Shown one piece after another: positions 25,781-38,365 of a DNA stretch of 64,000 bases. The DNA comes from Erinaceus europaeus (Eukaryota; Chordata; Mammalia; Eulipotyphla; Erinaceidae): positions 248,001-312,000 of the forward strand of contig NW_026647180.1 in NCBI RefSeq assembly GCF_950295315.1, read 5' to 3'. The notes below the pieces were generated by a model. That model saw only the letters and a program-made list of their open reading frames with translations, did not search any database and was not told where the DNA came from. A program made the translations under genes and the position numbers. How positions within the stretch are numbered: position 1 is the first letter of the stretch; every line of letters starts with the position of its first letter.

Positions 25781-26060
25781 CCAGGGGCGGGTCTAAGAGA
25801 GCGTGCCCTCTGAGCCTGAGGGGAGTGCCCAGTGTGTATTCATAGAGACTGATGGCCAATTAGAGAAGAAGAACATCACCATAAGGGGCATGGACCAAGA
25901 GCTGGCCAATGAGAACAGAGGTGAAGTTGCGAGGGCCGAACTCAGAGAGCAGCCTTCTGAAGGAAGCCCGCACATGGGAGCTCAGAGCTGGCCTTAAAAG
26001 GCTGGGCGTGCTTTCAGGAAGTGCGAAGCAGGTTTCAGCCGAGGACCCTGCCTTACAGAA
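25781..26060 (+). promoter_or_regulatory. Divergent promoter-like module (GC box, two CCAAT, TTAAAA, ETS-type site)
   Basis: GGGGCGGG (25784-25791), CCAAT at 25856 and 25906 (50 bp apart), TTAAAA near 25994 and GGAAGTG at 26017-26023. From about 25955 onward it is homologous to the B1 modules; upstream it is clearly different, apart from the general CCAAT layout. It is joined to a normal B2-B3 body, so it may represent an older or parental form of the array promoter. Confidence 0.55.
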
Positions 26061-26600
26061 GCTGTCCAGTGCGCATGTGTATAACTCCGTTTGTGCCTGT
26101 GCCTCTGTGGATGTGTGCGTGTGACTGTGAGAGTGTGTGTTTGTGTTAGTTTGTGTGTGTATGTGTGTGGTAGGGAGAAAAAGAGAACAACAGAATCACT
26201 GTGGCACAGGAGATTTTGTGCAAAACACTTGGCACATTCTGATTTACAGCTCAATATTGACACCATTGTAGCTCTCCTTAGCGCTTGGACTCTATGTTTC
26301 TTTTCAGATGTAAAGACACTGAAGAGGGAGAGGTTTTGCCCTAAGGCTTGCACAAGGAACTAGCAGCTGCCCTGTGTGTGTTGCCAGACTTGGAAACTTG
26401 TGGTGCCTGTCCATGTGGAGAGTCTCCTGTATGAGTTCCTTCTCAAGCCTTTTTCCCTATGTCCCGTTGGAGCTGCATATATCGAATGATTTGGATATTT
26501 TACTCCTTTGGACAATTCTTTTTCTGATGCACAGTTTCTCTCCAGGTTTAACAATCAATTGTCTGAATGTCATATTGCATCCATTGTAGAAAATGTCTTG

Positions 26601-26687
<87 letters not shown>

Positions 26688-27193
26688 ATTTAGAGGTCTG
26701 AAAATATATTTTAGCTAAAGGCCTGCATAGCTCTCGATTCGGGTAGTAATACAGATATACCTGGTCCTTCAGAGCACAGTCATGAGAGACACAGTCATGA
26801 GAGACACAGAACATTCGTTTACCTCTTGTCACTCTACAAATCTCTCTCAGCACAAACTACAGCTTCCAAATCATGTACTTCCTTCTTGCTCTTTTTTTCC
26901 ACAGAGTCCTATCCCAAAACTGTAAATCAAGGAAGAAATAGACATAGTGCAGTTCCCTGCACACAGGACAGGCTGAGGCTGGACCAGGGAGATGAAATAT
27001 GTCAGCCATCATCTTGTCTGGAACATCACTAAAACTACTTAAAATTTGGAAAGGCAAGGGCAGTTTTGGAGAGTGGGCTGCAGGCCAAGTGTTGCTTCTC
27101 GAAGTGTGGTAAGACCTAGATGTACTAAGTGTAACCTTTCCTCACAACGATAAAATAACAATGCCACTTGTAAGAAGTCTGCATGGGCATGGA

Positions 27194-27195
<2 letters not shown>
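26061..27195 (+). repeat. Type B unit body (B2-B6) driven by the divergent promoter
   Basis: GT leader (to about 26170), B3 (about 26215), B4, CT/TA (26600-26685), B5 and B6. B5 has a local duplication of the CAGTCATGAGAGACA motif near 26770-26810. B6 is cut at about 27195 after GGGCATGGAGGA, where a TA run leads into A-core b. Confidence 0.8.
26600..26685. repeat. (CT)n(TA)n compound microsatellite
   Basis: The longest CT run in the window (about 49 bp), followed by about 36 bp TA. Confidence 0.97.
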
Positions 27196-27247
<52 letters not shown>

Positions 27248-29290
27248 TTTATAGAAATGTCGACCTATGTAATTGAACTTCATCAGAATTAACACATTTA
27301 TAACAGCTTCCTTTTTCATTAATTATTGTCCCCCTAGTTGGAGCAGGATTCAATACAATTATAAATAATAGAACCTTCCAGTAGCATTTCTAATAGCATT
27401 TCTAACAGCATCCTTATTGTAATTATCACAGTACAGAACTTGTCTCCTATCTCTAGTTTAAGCTTCAGTACATATGATTTTCTTTTCATTCTCCTGAAAT
27501 CTTAATTTCCCTGGACTCTGAAGTGTCTCTGAATTTTTGAAGCAGCCCTCTGTTTCTCAGCAGATGGTTTCCATTTTCTGCTGTAATAAGGTCTTCTTTT
27601 GCTTTTTGTTTTTATTTTTTAATTTTTTTCAAATCCTCCTAGATCATCCCCATTTATTTGCATATTTATGTATTTATTTAGTCTTATATTACATGAGGTG
27701 TCATTTCTTCTGCTTGATAGGTTTTTCTCTTATAATTGAAGGGAAGTTTACACTCACAATACATTTCGTGTCGTAAATACTACACACAAATGGTGAATGC
27801 TGGGGTGGTCTGGGATCTGTGGACGTGAGACTGCTGCCTTACAATCTCTACAACCCAGTTTTGAACCTGTCATGTATGAACACAGTGTGGGAGGTGTTTG
27901 ACTTCTGGTCTCTTTCCCACTCTTCTATTTCTCTTCTTGCCTTCTCTGTCTCTGACTCTCACAGGCTCTCACTCAGTCTGTACTCATTAATATTTTACTT
28001 ATATACTTATTTTACTTGCATGCGCTGATATACAAAGAGAGTCACCAGGGCACTGCAGAGCTTTGGCTTGTTTTGTTGGCAATTTCACCTAGGTTTCTGG
28101 AGCCTCACCTTTGTAAGTCTCTCTGGCACAAGTCATGTTATGTCTCCGCATAGCCATGCAAGTATCCCTCAGAGTCTATAATAAAGATAGACTTACATAT
28201 ATGTACATATATATATACATATATATATCAGTCATTTTTAGAATTGTTGACCTTTTTATTTGATCTTAATGCAGAATTACCACATTTATAACAGCCTCCT
28301 TATTCTTAAATAATTGGTCACATAGTTGGAGAAGGATTCACTACAATTATAAATTATAAGCCTTCCAGGAGCATTTCCAATAGCCTTTCTATCAATATCC
28401 TCATTGTAATTATCATAGCACAGAACTTGCCTCCATTTTCTTCTGTAAGCTTCAATACATGTGCCTTTCTTTTCATTCTCGGGACTTCTTAATTTGCCTG
28501 GACCCTGAAGTGTCAGGGAAGTTTTGAAGCAGCCCTCTGTTTCTCAGCAGACATTTTCGATATTTCTGCTGTAATCAGGTCTTCCTGTGGTTTTGTTTTT
28601 TTAAATCCTCCTAGATCATCCCCATTTCTTTGCATATTTATTTATTTATTTATTTAGTCCAATATCACATGAGGGGTCTTTTCTTCTGCCTGATAGATTT
28701 TCTCTTATAATTGAAGGGAATATTTGACACACAATACATTTCCTTTTTCAGATACTACACACTACTACAACTACTACTGCACTGTTTTTGACAGTGACAT
28801 CAAATGCGCAATGGATTAGTATTGCATGGCTCTAAAGAATGTTCCCTATTTAACATACAATGTTTTTAAACTCACAAATATTTATTCTGTTCTTTCTTAG
28901 GGGATGAATGGTTTACATTCAACAGTTAAATGTAATAGTGGGCAGGGGGGTAATTTTTCCCACTTTCCCTGTATTTCTGTACATCAGTTTTAACTTTCTT
29001 ATTGAGGAGAAGGAAACAGTCATAAATTGACAGGAGGGCCCAAGCAGGAAATTAGACAGAGAGACAGCTGCAGTTCTGATTTGCCACTAGCCCAGCTTTT
29101 CCCTAGCTGGGTAAGTGGTGACCAGGGGCTCAAAACGGGGTCTTGGGCTTCCACATAGTTCCCTGGCATCTCCACCAGTTGTGCCTCCAACCCATGCCCC
29201 CTTCATTGTCCATGTAACTATCGATCTGCTCTAGGCACTTCTCACCTTCAAATGCCAGAAACTTAACACTTCTCCCTTCCACCCATGAAA
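27196..29290 (+). repeat. Type A block: subtype b, subtype c, segment D
   Basis: A TA run (27196-27245) leads to core b (to about 27786), F (27787-28005), R (28020-28190), core c (about 28235-28780) and D (28781-29290). It shares the TCGTGTCGTAAATAC string and the D-to-B4 linker with the block at 1-2290, so the two are copies of one larger segment. Confidence 0.84.
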
Positions 29291-29416
29291 CTTACACATT
29301 TTACTTGAGTGTTCTTTTCCTGATAAGCAGTTTCTCTCCACGTTTTAGCAATCAATTGTCTGAATATCATATCGCATCTATTGTAGAAAATGACTACATC
29401 AGTGTCTTGCTCTTTA

Positions 29417-29483
<67 letters not shown>

Positions 29484-29925
29484 CATGTAGAGGTCTGAAA
29501 ATATATTTTAGCTAGAGACCTGCACAGCTCTGGATTAGGGTAGTAATGCGCATACATCTGGTCCTTCTGATCCACAGTCATGAGAGACGTCTCACAGAGC
29601 CATTCGTTTACCTCTTGTCACTCTACAAATATCTCTCAGCACTAACAACAGCTGCCAAATCATCTACTTCCCTCTTGCTCTTTTTGTCCACGAAGTCCTA
29701 TCCCAAAACTGTACTGGGTCTTCCTGGTGTTGAAATTTTCTTTTCTTTGCCCTTTTGATTACTTAGTCTCATGCATATGGCGTAGTACAGAGGGGGAAAC
29801 ACAGCTCTTTCTGGTCTTGTAATCTGCTGCCCTGAGCAGTGGACTGAGATTCAGGAGGCTTGATAAGGCAGCCAAACGTGACTGGACAGGCTCATTACCC
29901 TGAATTCCGAGGGGTGTTCAGCCCA
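29291..29925 (+). repeat. Short, multiply deleted type B unit
   Basis: B4, CT/TA (29416-29481), B5 and the start of B6. A jump at about 29716 goes to B7 (CTGGGTCTTCCTGG), one at about 29800 goes to B9 (AACACAGCTCTTTCTGG), and one at about 29920 goes to the promoter-proximal leader (TTCAGCCCAGGGCCC). Three deletions leave only about 1.1 kb to the next tract. Confidence 0.78.
29416..29481. repeat. (CT)n(TA)n compound microsatellite
   Basis: About 28 bp CT and 39 bp TA. Confidence 0.97.
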
Positions 29926-30499
29926 GGGCCCTGCCTTGCAGAAAATGTCCAGTGCGTATGTGTATAACTCCGTTTGTTCCTGTGCCTCTGTGGATGTGTG
30001 CGTGTCTGTGATTGTGAGAGTGTGTGTTTGTGTGTGGGTGTGTGTGTGACCGAGGGAGAGACAGAGAGAACAACAGAATCACTGTGGCACAGGTGATTTT
30101 GTTGAAAAAACAATTGGCACATTCTGATTTACAGCTCAATATTGAGACCATTGCAGCTCTCCTTGTCCCTTGGTCACTTTTCTTATTTTCATGTAAAGAC
30201 ACCGAAGAGGGAGAGGTTTTTGCCCTGAGGCTTGCACAAGGAACTAGCAGCTGCCCTTTGTGTGTTGCCAGACTAGGAAATTTGTGGTGCTTGTCCATGT
30301 GAAGAGACTCCTGGATGAGTTCCTTCTCGAGCCTTTTTCGCTCCGTCCCTTTGGAGCTGCATATAGCTAATGATTTGGAGATTTTACTCCTTTGGACAAT
30401 TCTTTTCCTGATGCACAGTTTCTCTCCAGGTTTTAGCAATCAGTTGTCTGAATGTCATATCGAATCCATTGTAGAAAATGACTACATCAGTGTCTTGCG

Positions 30500-30575
<76 letters not shown>

Positions 30576-32143
30576 CATGTAGAGGTCTGAAAATATATTT
30601 TAGCTAGAGACCTGCACAGCATTGGATTAGGGTAGTAATGAGGATACACCTGGCCCTTCTGAGCCAGAGTCATGAGAGACATCTCACAGAGACGTTGTTT
30701 AACTCTTGTCACTCTACAAATCTCTCTCAGCACAAACTACAGCTGCCAAATCATCTACTTCCTTCTTGCTCTTTTTGTCCACCGAGTCCTATCCCAAAAC
30801 TGTAGATCAAAAAAGAAATAGACATAGTGCAGTTCCATGCACACAGGACAGGCTGAGGCTGGACGGGGGAGATGAAATATGCCAGCTTGCATCTTGGCTG
30901 GAGCATCACTAAAACTATTTAAAATTTGGAGAGGCAAGGGCAGTTTTGGAGAGTGGGCTGCAGGCCAAATGTTGCTTCTTGGAGTGGCTAAATGCAGCCC
31001 TCCTCAATTTCCTGCACACCATCCTTGTTGTTATTCCATGAGAGCCCAGGTCAAGAGAAGTGAAACTCTACCACCTTGGCAACACATTGTGCTTTCCCTC
31101 TATTGGGCCGAATGTAAAGGAACTGTGGTACTTATGGCAACAGCAGTGTGCAGATTTTCCATGCAAAACGGAAGTTTCCAGGGTCCTGAAAGAGGGTGTT
31201 TTGATGGCTGTGAAATGTCTTTTCCAAGTGCATCCTAGGGTTTCAAATCCTTTTGAAACCTGAAGTTCATTCTTGTATCTAGGGAATATTCTCACCTCTG
31301 GCCCGAAGGCCCTCCCAACTAGGAGCACAGCTATCCCGGTGTCAGGAGGTCTGCCAGCCTGCTAGCTCCTGGAGTGTTTCCTGAGTATGTCCTCAGGCCC
31401 GAAGTGGTAACAGGTGTTTCCAATTGCCTTTATTAGCAGCACCCAGGCCCTGAGGTAGGGGCGGGGCTGTGATCACCACTGGAAGCTCTGAATTCAGCCA
31501 ATGGAGGCATCCATCTTCCTTTTTTCTCTCCATAGCAAGGGCATAGGGTGTTTGTGCTTCCTGCAAGCAGAGTGACTTTGTATGGGACACTCATGCATGC
31601 CTACTTCTGGGAATCTCTCTGAGTGTCATGTGTGGACACCAGGACACCATGATCAGGGATTTTGGGGGCCCCAGGAGCAATTGCCTTAGCCAGACCCAAA
31701 GGGTAGGTTGAGAGGCAGGGTTCATCCACTATTGTTTGGTCAAATACAGTTCCCATCTATGTTGAAACACAGCACTTTCTGGGTTCATTCTGGGCTTGTA
31801 ATCTCCTGCCCCAGTGGACTGAGAGTCTGGAGGCAGAGTAGCCACTCAAACGTGACTGGACAGGCTCCTGCCTCTGAATTCTAACGGGTGCCCCAGCTTA
31901 CCATATTGGCTTTGTTTGAATGATAGTGAGGCATGAGATTGAATAGGGAACTTAGGAGAGGGAGACACGAGAGTCACTTTGCATGTGCATTCTTGCTTAG
32001 CCAGAATCTGGGCTAGCTGGCTAACCATGACCAGCTAGGTTCTCTTTACATAAGTTGCAGGTGAGGCTGGCTACCTTCCCACCCATTCTCTGAGACTACT
32101 ATAGGTGAGCTCTGAGCACTCACAGACACAGAAATAGAGACAG

Positions 32144-32175
<32 letters not shown>

Positions 32176-32322
32176 TTCTGGCAGGTCTGGTAGTACAGCA
32201 TATGGTGAAGGCTGGGGCTGTCTGCGGTCTGTGGGCATGAGAGCTGCTGCCTTACAATCTCTTCAAGCCAGCTTTGAACCTGTCATCAATGAACACAGTG
32301 CAGGAGGTTTTTGAAATCTCAT
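29926..32322 (+). repeat. Type B unit lacking its upstream promoter
   Basis: It begins in the leader downstream of where TTAAAA should be, so the promoter core is absent. It then has a GT leader (about 29990-30050), B3, B4, CT/TA (30503-30574), B5, B6, a jump at about 30990 to late B7 (CTAAATGCAGCCCTCC), B8, B9, CA (32143-32174) and F. Confidence 0.8.
30503..30574. repeat. (CT)n(TA)n compound microsatellite
   Basis: About 35 bp CT and 38 bp TA. Confidence 0.97.
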
Positions 32323-32640
32323 CTCTTTCTAGAAGAAGTGGCTGGTGGGCGGGCCTTCCAGAGGCTGCCCAATGAGCGTGCTGCAGGGCCGTGTGGGCTT
32401 TGCTCAATGTTGCTCGCCAATCACTGTCTATGGTCCTTGACACTCCTGGGCGTGTCCTAGCACACTGGCCAATGATATTGCTGGCAGGGTTTCTGGGAGT
32501 GGCCTAGGCCTCTGGAATATCAGAGCATGGCTGGTGCCCTGTCTGCAGTCCTTCTGAAGTAAGCCCGACAATGGGAGCTCAGAACTGGCCTTAAAAGGCT
32601 GGGCGTGCTTCCAGGAAGTGCGAAGCAGGGTTCACCCAGG
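32323..32640 (+). promoter_or_regulatory. Promoter-like module B1, copy 2 (three intact CCAAT boxes)
   Basis: CCAAT at 32369, 32417 and 32469 with the same 48/52 bp spacing as copy 1. TTAAAA is at 32591-32596, followed by GGAAGTG. All core elements are intact. Confidence 0.6.
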
Positions 32641-33226
32641 GCCCTGCCTTGCAGAAGCTATCCAGTGTGCATGTGTATAACTCCTTTTGAGCCTGTGCCT
32701 CTGTGGATGTGTGCGTGAGTGTAACTGTGAGAGTGTATGTTTCTGTGTGTGTTTGTGTGTGTGAGGGAGGGAGAGAAAGAGAGAAAAACAGAATCACTGT
32801 GACACAGGTGATATTGTGCAAAACACTTGGCACATTCTGATTTACAGGTCAATATTGACACCATCGTAGCACTCCTTGGCCCTTGGAAACTTTTCTTATT
32901 TTCAGATGTAAAGACACTGAAGAGGGAGAGGTTTTTGCCCTGAGGCTTGCACTGGGAGCTAGCAGCTGCCCTGTGTGTGTTGCCAGACTAGGAAACTTTT
33001 GGTGCCTGTCCATGTGGAGATTGTCCTAGATGAGTTCCTTCTCGAGTCTTTTTAGCTAGGTCCCATTGCAGCTGCATATAGCTAATGATTTGGAGATTTT
33101 ACTCCTTTGGACAATTCTTTTCCTGATGCACAGATTCTCTCGAGGTTTTAGCAATCAATTGTCTGACTGTCATATCGCATCCAGTGTAGAAAATGACTAC
33201 ATTAGTCTCTTGCTGTCTCTCTCTCT

Positions 33227-33281
<55 letters not shown>

Positions 33282-35474
33282 TACATATATATGTATATAT
33301 AACATGTAGAGGTCTGAAAATATATTTTATCTAGACACCTGCACAGCTCTGGATTCGGGTAATATTACGGACACATCTGGCCCTTCTGAGTAACAGTCAT
33401 GAGAGACATCTCACAGAGCCATTCGTTTATCACTTGTCACTGTACAAATCTCTCTCAGCACAAACTACAGCTGCTAAATCATCTACTTCCGTTTGCTCTT
33501 TTTGTCCACCGAGTCCTATAACAAAACTGTAAATAAAAGAAGAAATATACATAGTGAGGTTCCCTGCACATAGGACAGGCTGAGGCTGGACCAGGGAGAT
33601 AAAATACATCAGCCTGCATTTGGCTGGAGCATCACTGAAACTATTTCCAATTTGGAGAGGCAAGGGCCATTTTGGAGAGTGGGCTGCAGGCCAAGTGTTG
33701 CTTCTCAGAGTGGGATAAGACATAGATGTTCTAAGTGTAACATTTCCACACGAACATAAAATAACAATGCCACTGGTAAGAAGTATGCATGGGCATGGAA
33801 TGTTTGTCTTCAGTGCTCTGGCACTGATCAACACAGGGCCAGGATTTATGTCCATTTCAGTCACTGTCATTCTGTCTCTCTGACTGTCTCTATGTGCCTT
33901 CTTCCCCGGACCCTTTGTGGAATTCAATGCATGCATTGTGAACTCGGTATTCCTGGTGTTGAAATTTTCCTTTCTTTGCCCTTTGGATTAGTCTCATGCA
34001 TATGGCGTAGTACAGACGGGAACTGAGGAGACAGCATTCCTGTTGCAGGTAACAGGCATTTGTCCATCTTCAGCTGCAGCTGTCCAGGCCCTCTGTGCTT
34101 GACTCCCATTCTCCAGGGCCCTAAGGCAGACACTCTACCTAAATGAAGCCCTCCTCAATTTCCTGCACCACATCCTTGTCCTTATTCCATGAGAGCCCAG
34201 GTGAAGAGAAGTGAAACTCTACCACCCTGGGAGACATTGTGCTTTCCCTCTATAGGACCGAATTTAAAGGATCTGTGGTACTAATGGCTACAGCAGTGTC
34301 CAAATTTTCCATGCAAAACGGTAGCTTCCAGGGTTCAGAAAGAGGGTGTTTTGATGGCTGTGAAATGTCTTTTCTAAGTGCCTCCTGGGGTTTCAAATCC
34401 TTTTGAAACCTGAAGTTCCTTCTTCTCTCTAGGGTATATTCTCAACTCTGGCCCAAAGTCCCTCCCAACTAGGAGCACAGCTATCCCTGTGTCAGGAGGT
34501 CTGCCAGCCTGCTAGCTCCAGGAGGGATTCCTGAGTATGTCTTCAGGCCCCAAGTGGTAACAGGTGTTTCCAATTGCCTTTATTAGCAGCAGCCAGGCCC
34601 TCAGGTGAGGGGCGGGCTTTGATCTCCACTGGAAGCTCCTAATTCAGCTAATGGAGGCATTCATCTTCCTTTTGTCTCTCCATAGCAATGGCCCAGGGAA
34701 TTTGTGCATCCTGCAAGCAGAGCGACTTTGTATGGGAGACTAATACATGCCTACTTCTGGGAATCTCTCTGAGTGTGATGTGTGGACAGGAGGACACCAT
34801 GATCAGGGACTGTGAGGCCACAGGAGCAATTGCCTTAGCCGGACACAAAGGGTAGGTGTTTCGGGTTCATCCACTATTGTTTGGTCAAACACAGTTCCCA
34901 TCTATGTTGAAACACAGCTCTTTCTGGGTTCATTCTGGGCTTGTAATCTGTTGCCCTGAGCAGTGGACTGAGAGTCTGGAGGCTGAGTAGGCAGCGAAAC
35001 GTGAGTGGACAGGCTCCTGCACAGGCTCCTGCCCCTGAATTCTGAGGGGTTCCCCAGCTTACCCCATTGGCAGTGTTTGGATAATAGTGAGGCATGGGAT
35101 TGAATAGGGAACTCAGGAGAGGGAGACATGGGAGTCCCTTTGCATGTGCATTCTTGCTTAGCCAGAATCTGGGCTAGCTGGCTTGCCCTGACCAGGTAGG
35201 TTCTCTGTACATAAGTCGCAGGTGAGGCTGGCTACCTTCCCACGCATAATCTGAGACTACTATATGTGAGCTCTTTGCACACACAGACTCAGACAGACAG
35301 AGACACACACACACACATACACATTACTGTCAGGTCTGGTAGTACAGCATATGGTGAATGCTGGGGCTGTCTGGGGTCTGTGGGCATGAGAGCTGATGCC
35401 TTACAATCTCTACAAGCTAGCTTTGAACCTGTCATCAATGAACACAGTGTAGGAGGTTTTTGAATTCTCATCTC
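32641..35474 (+). repeat. Type B unit, full-length promoter-bearing form (body)
   Basis: GT leader (about 32665-32775), B3, B4, CT/TA (33215-33300), B5, B6, B7 (to about 34170), B8 (34171-34450), B9, CA (35278-35323) and F. With the promoter module the period is about 3.15 kb, probably the complete form of the B unit. Late B9 has a 12-bp local duplication (CAGGCTCCTGC) near 35010-35030, also present near 59070-59090. Confidence 0.85.
33215..33300. repeat. (CT)n(TA)n compound microsatellite
   Basis: CT with one CTAT interruption, then TA with ATAC/GTAT interruptions near 33275-33295. Confidence 0.96.
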
Positions 35475-35790
35475 TTTCCAGCAGTAGTGGCTGGTGGGCG
35501 GGCCTTTCTGCGGCTGCACAATGAGTGTGCTGCAGGGCCGTGTGGGCGGTGCTCAATGTTGCTGGCGAATCACTGACTAGGGGCCTTGATACTCCTGGGC
35601 GTGTCCTAGCACACTGGCCAATGATATTGCTGGCAGGGTTTCTGGCCGTAGCCTAGGCCTCTGGCATATAAGAGCATGGCTGGTGCCCTGTCTGACGGCC
35701 TTCTAAGTAAGCCCGACAATGGGAGCTCAGAGCTGGCCTTAAAAGGCTGGGCATGTTTCCAGGAAGTGCGAAGCAGGGTTCACCCAATGC
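35475..35790 (+). promoter_or_regulatory. Promoter-like module B1, copy 3 (two CCAAT boxes lost)
   Basis: The first two sites read CACAATGAG and GCGAATCAC, losing the CCAAT core. The third remains at 35618-35622. TTAAAA (35739-35744) and GGAAGTG are intact. The same two losses occur in the copy at 59535, so both descend from one damaged module. Confidence 0.5.
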
Positions 35791-36373
35791 CCTGCCTAGC
35801 AGAATCTGTCCATTGTGCATTTGTATAACTCCGTTTGTGCCTGTGCTGCTATGGATGTGTGCGTGTGTGTAATTGTGAAAGTGTGTGTTTGTGTGTGTTT
35901 GTGTGTGTGTGTGAGGGAGGGAGAGACAGAGAGAACAACAGAATCACTGTGGAACAGGTGATTTTGTGCAAAACACTTGGCACATTCTGATTCACAGGTC
36001 AATATTGACACCATTGTAGCTCTCCTTGGCCCTTGGTCACTTTGCTTATTTTCAGATGTAAAGACACTGAAGAGGGAGAGGTTTTTTCCCTGAGGCTTGC
36101 ACAAGGAACTAGCAGCTGCCCTGTGTGTGCTGCCAGACTAGGAAACTTGTGTTGCCTGTCCATGTGGAGAGTCTCCTGGAGGAGTTCCTTCTCGAACCTA
36201 TTGAGCTAGGTCCCGTTGGAGCTGCATATACCTAATGATTTTGAGATTTTACTCCTTTGGACAATTCTTTTCCTGATGCACAGTTTCTCTCCATGTTTTA
36301 GCAATCAATTGTATGAATGTCATATCACATCCATTGTAGAAAATGACTACATCAGTCTCTTGCTCTCTCTCTC

Positions 36374-36427
<54 letters not shown>

Positions 36428-37935
36428 ACATGTAGAGGTATGAAAATATATTTTAGCTAGAGACCTGGACAGCTCTGGATTCTGGTAGTAATGCGGATAC
36501 ACCTGGCACTTCTGAGCCACAGTCATGAGAGATATCTCACAGAGCCATTTGTTTACCTCTTGTCACTCTACAAATCTCTCTCAGCACAAACTACAGCTGC
36601 CAAATCATCTACTTCCCTCTTGCTCTTGTTGTCCACCGAGTCCTATCCCAAAACTGTAAATCAAAGAAGAAATAGACATAGTGTGGTTCCCTGTACACAG
36701 GACTGGCTGATGCTGGACCAGGGAGATGAAATACACCAGCCTAAATTTGGCTGGAGCATCACTAAAACTATTTCCCATTTGGAGAGGCAAGGGCAGTTTT
36801 GGAGAGTGGGATACAGGTCTAGTGTTGCTTCTCAGAGTGGGCTAAGACCTAGATGTTCTAAGTGTAACCTTTCCTCACAAACATAAAATAACAATGCCAC
36901 TTGTAAGAAGTATGCATGGGCATGGAGGGTTTGTCTTCAGTTCTCTGGCACTGATCAACACAGGGCGAGAATTTCTGTAGTTTTCAGTCACTGTCATTCT
37001 GTCTCTCTGACTGTCTCTACGTGCCTTCTTCCCTGGACCCTTCGTGGAAGTCAGTGCATGCATCGTGAACTCGGTCTTCCTGGTGTTGAAATTTTCCTTT
37101 CTTTGCCCTTTGGATTACTTAATCTCATGCATATGTTGTAGTACAGAGGGGAACTGAGGACACAGCATTCCTGCTGCAGGTTCCAGGCATATGTCCATCT
37201 GCAGATGCAGCTGTCCAGGCCCTCTGTGCTTGTCTCCCATTCTCCAGGGCCCTGTGGCTGACACTCAGCCTAAATGCAGCCTTCCTCAGTTTCCTGAACC
37301 GCACCCTTGTCCTTATTCCATGAGAGCCCAGATCAGAGAAGTGAAGCTCTACCACCCTGCCACACACATTGTGCTTTCCCTCTATTGAGCCCAATGTAAA
37401 GGATCTGTGGTACTCATGGCCACGCCAGTTTCCAGATTTTCTATGCAAAACGGAAGCTTCCAGGGTTCTGAAAGAGGGTGATTTGATGGCTGTGAAAAGT
37501 CTCTTCCAAGTGCCTCATGGGTTCAAATCCTTTTGAAACCTGAAGTTCTTTCTTGTATCTAGGGAATATTCACAACTCTGGCCACAAGGCCCTCCCAACT
37601 AGGAGCACAGCTATCCCGGTTGTCTGGGGTCTGTGGACATGAGACTGCTGCCTTACAATCTCTACAACCCAGGTTTCAACCAGTCATGTATGAAAACAGT
37701 GTGGGACGTTTTTGACATCTGGTCTATTTCCAACTCTTCTATTTATCTTCTTGCCTTCTCTGTCTCTGACTCTCAGAGGCTCTCACTCACTCTGTCTGTG
37801 CTCGTTAATATTTTACTTATATATTACTTTACTGACAGGCCCAGATACTGGAGCCTCAGTTTGTAAGTCTTTCTGAAACAAGCCATATTCTGTCTCCTCA
37901 TTTCCATGCCAGTATCACTCAGAGTTTATAATAAA
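35791..37935 (+). repeat. Type B unit body ending in a chimeric F/R
   Basis: GT leader, B3, B4, CT/TA (36363-36424), B5, B6, B7, B8 (37301-37575). B9 is cut at about 37620 and joined to F of A-type character (GGACATGAGACTGC). R has an internal deletion (CCCAGATA to CTGGAGCC, about 37846) that removes its hairpin part, but keeps AATAAA (37930-37935). A transcript starting at the 35.74 kb promoter could end here. Confidence 0.78.
36363..36424. repeat. (CT)n(TA)n compound microsatellite
   Basis: A short CT part (about 17 bp, with CTGT) and 46 bp TA. Confidence 0.97.
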
Positions 37936-38296
37936 GTGATTTTTTGCAAAACACTTGGTACATTCTTATTTACAGCTCAATATTGACACCATTGTAGCTC
38001 TCTTTGGCCCTTGGTCACTTTTCTTCTTTTCAGATGTAAAAACACTGAAGAGGGAGAGGTTTTTGCCCTTAGGCTTGCACTGGGAACTACCAGCTTCCCT
38101 GTGTGTGTTGCCAGACTAGGAAACTTGTGGTGCCTGTCCATGTGGAGAGTCTCCTTGATGAGTTCCTTCTCAAGCTTTTTCTCTCTGTCCCGTTGTAGCT
38201 GCATATAGCTAATGATTTGGAGAGTTTACTCCTTGGATAATTCTTCGCCTGATGCACAGTTTGTCATATCGAATCCATTGTAGAAAATGACTACAT

Positions 38297-38365
<69 letters not shown>

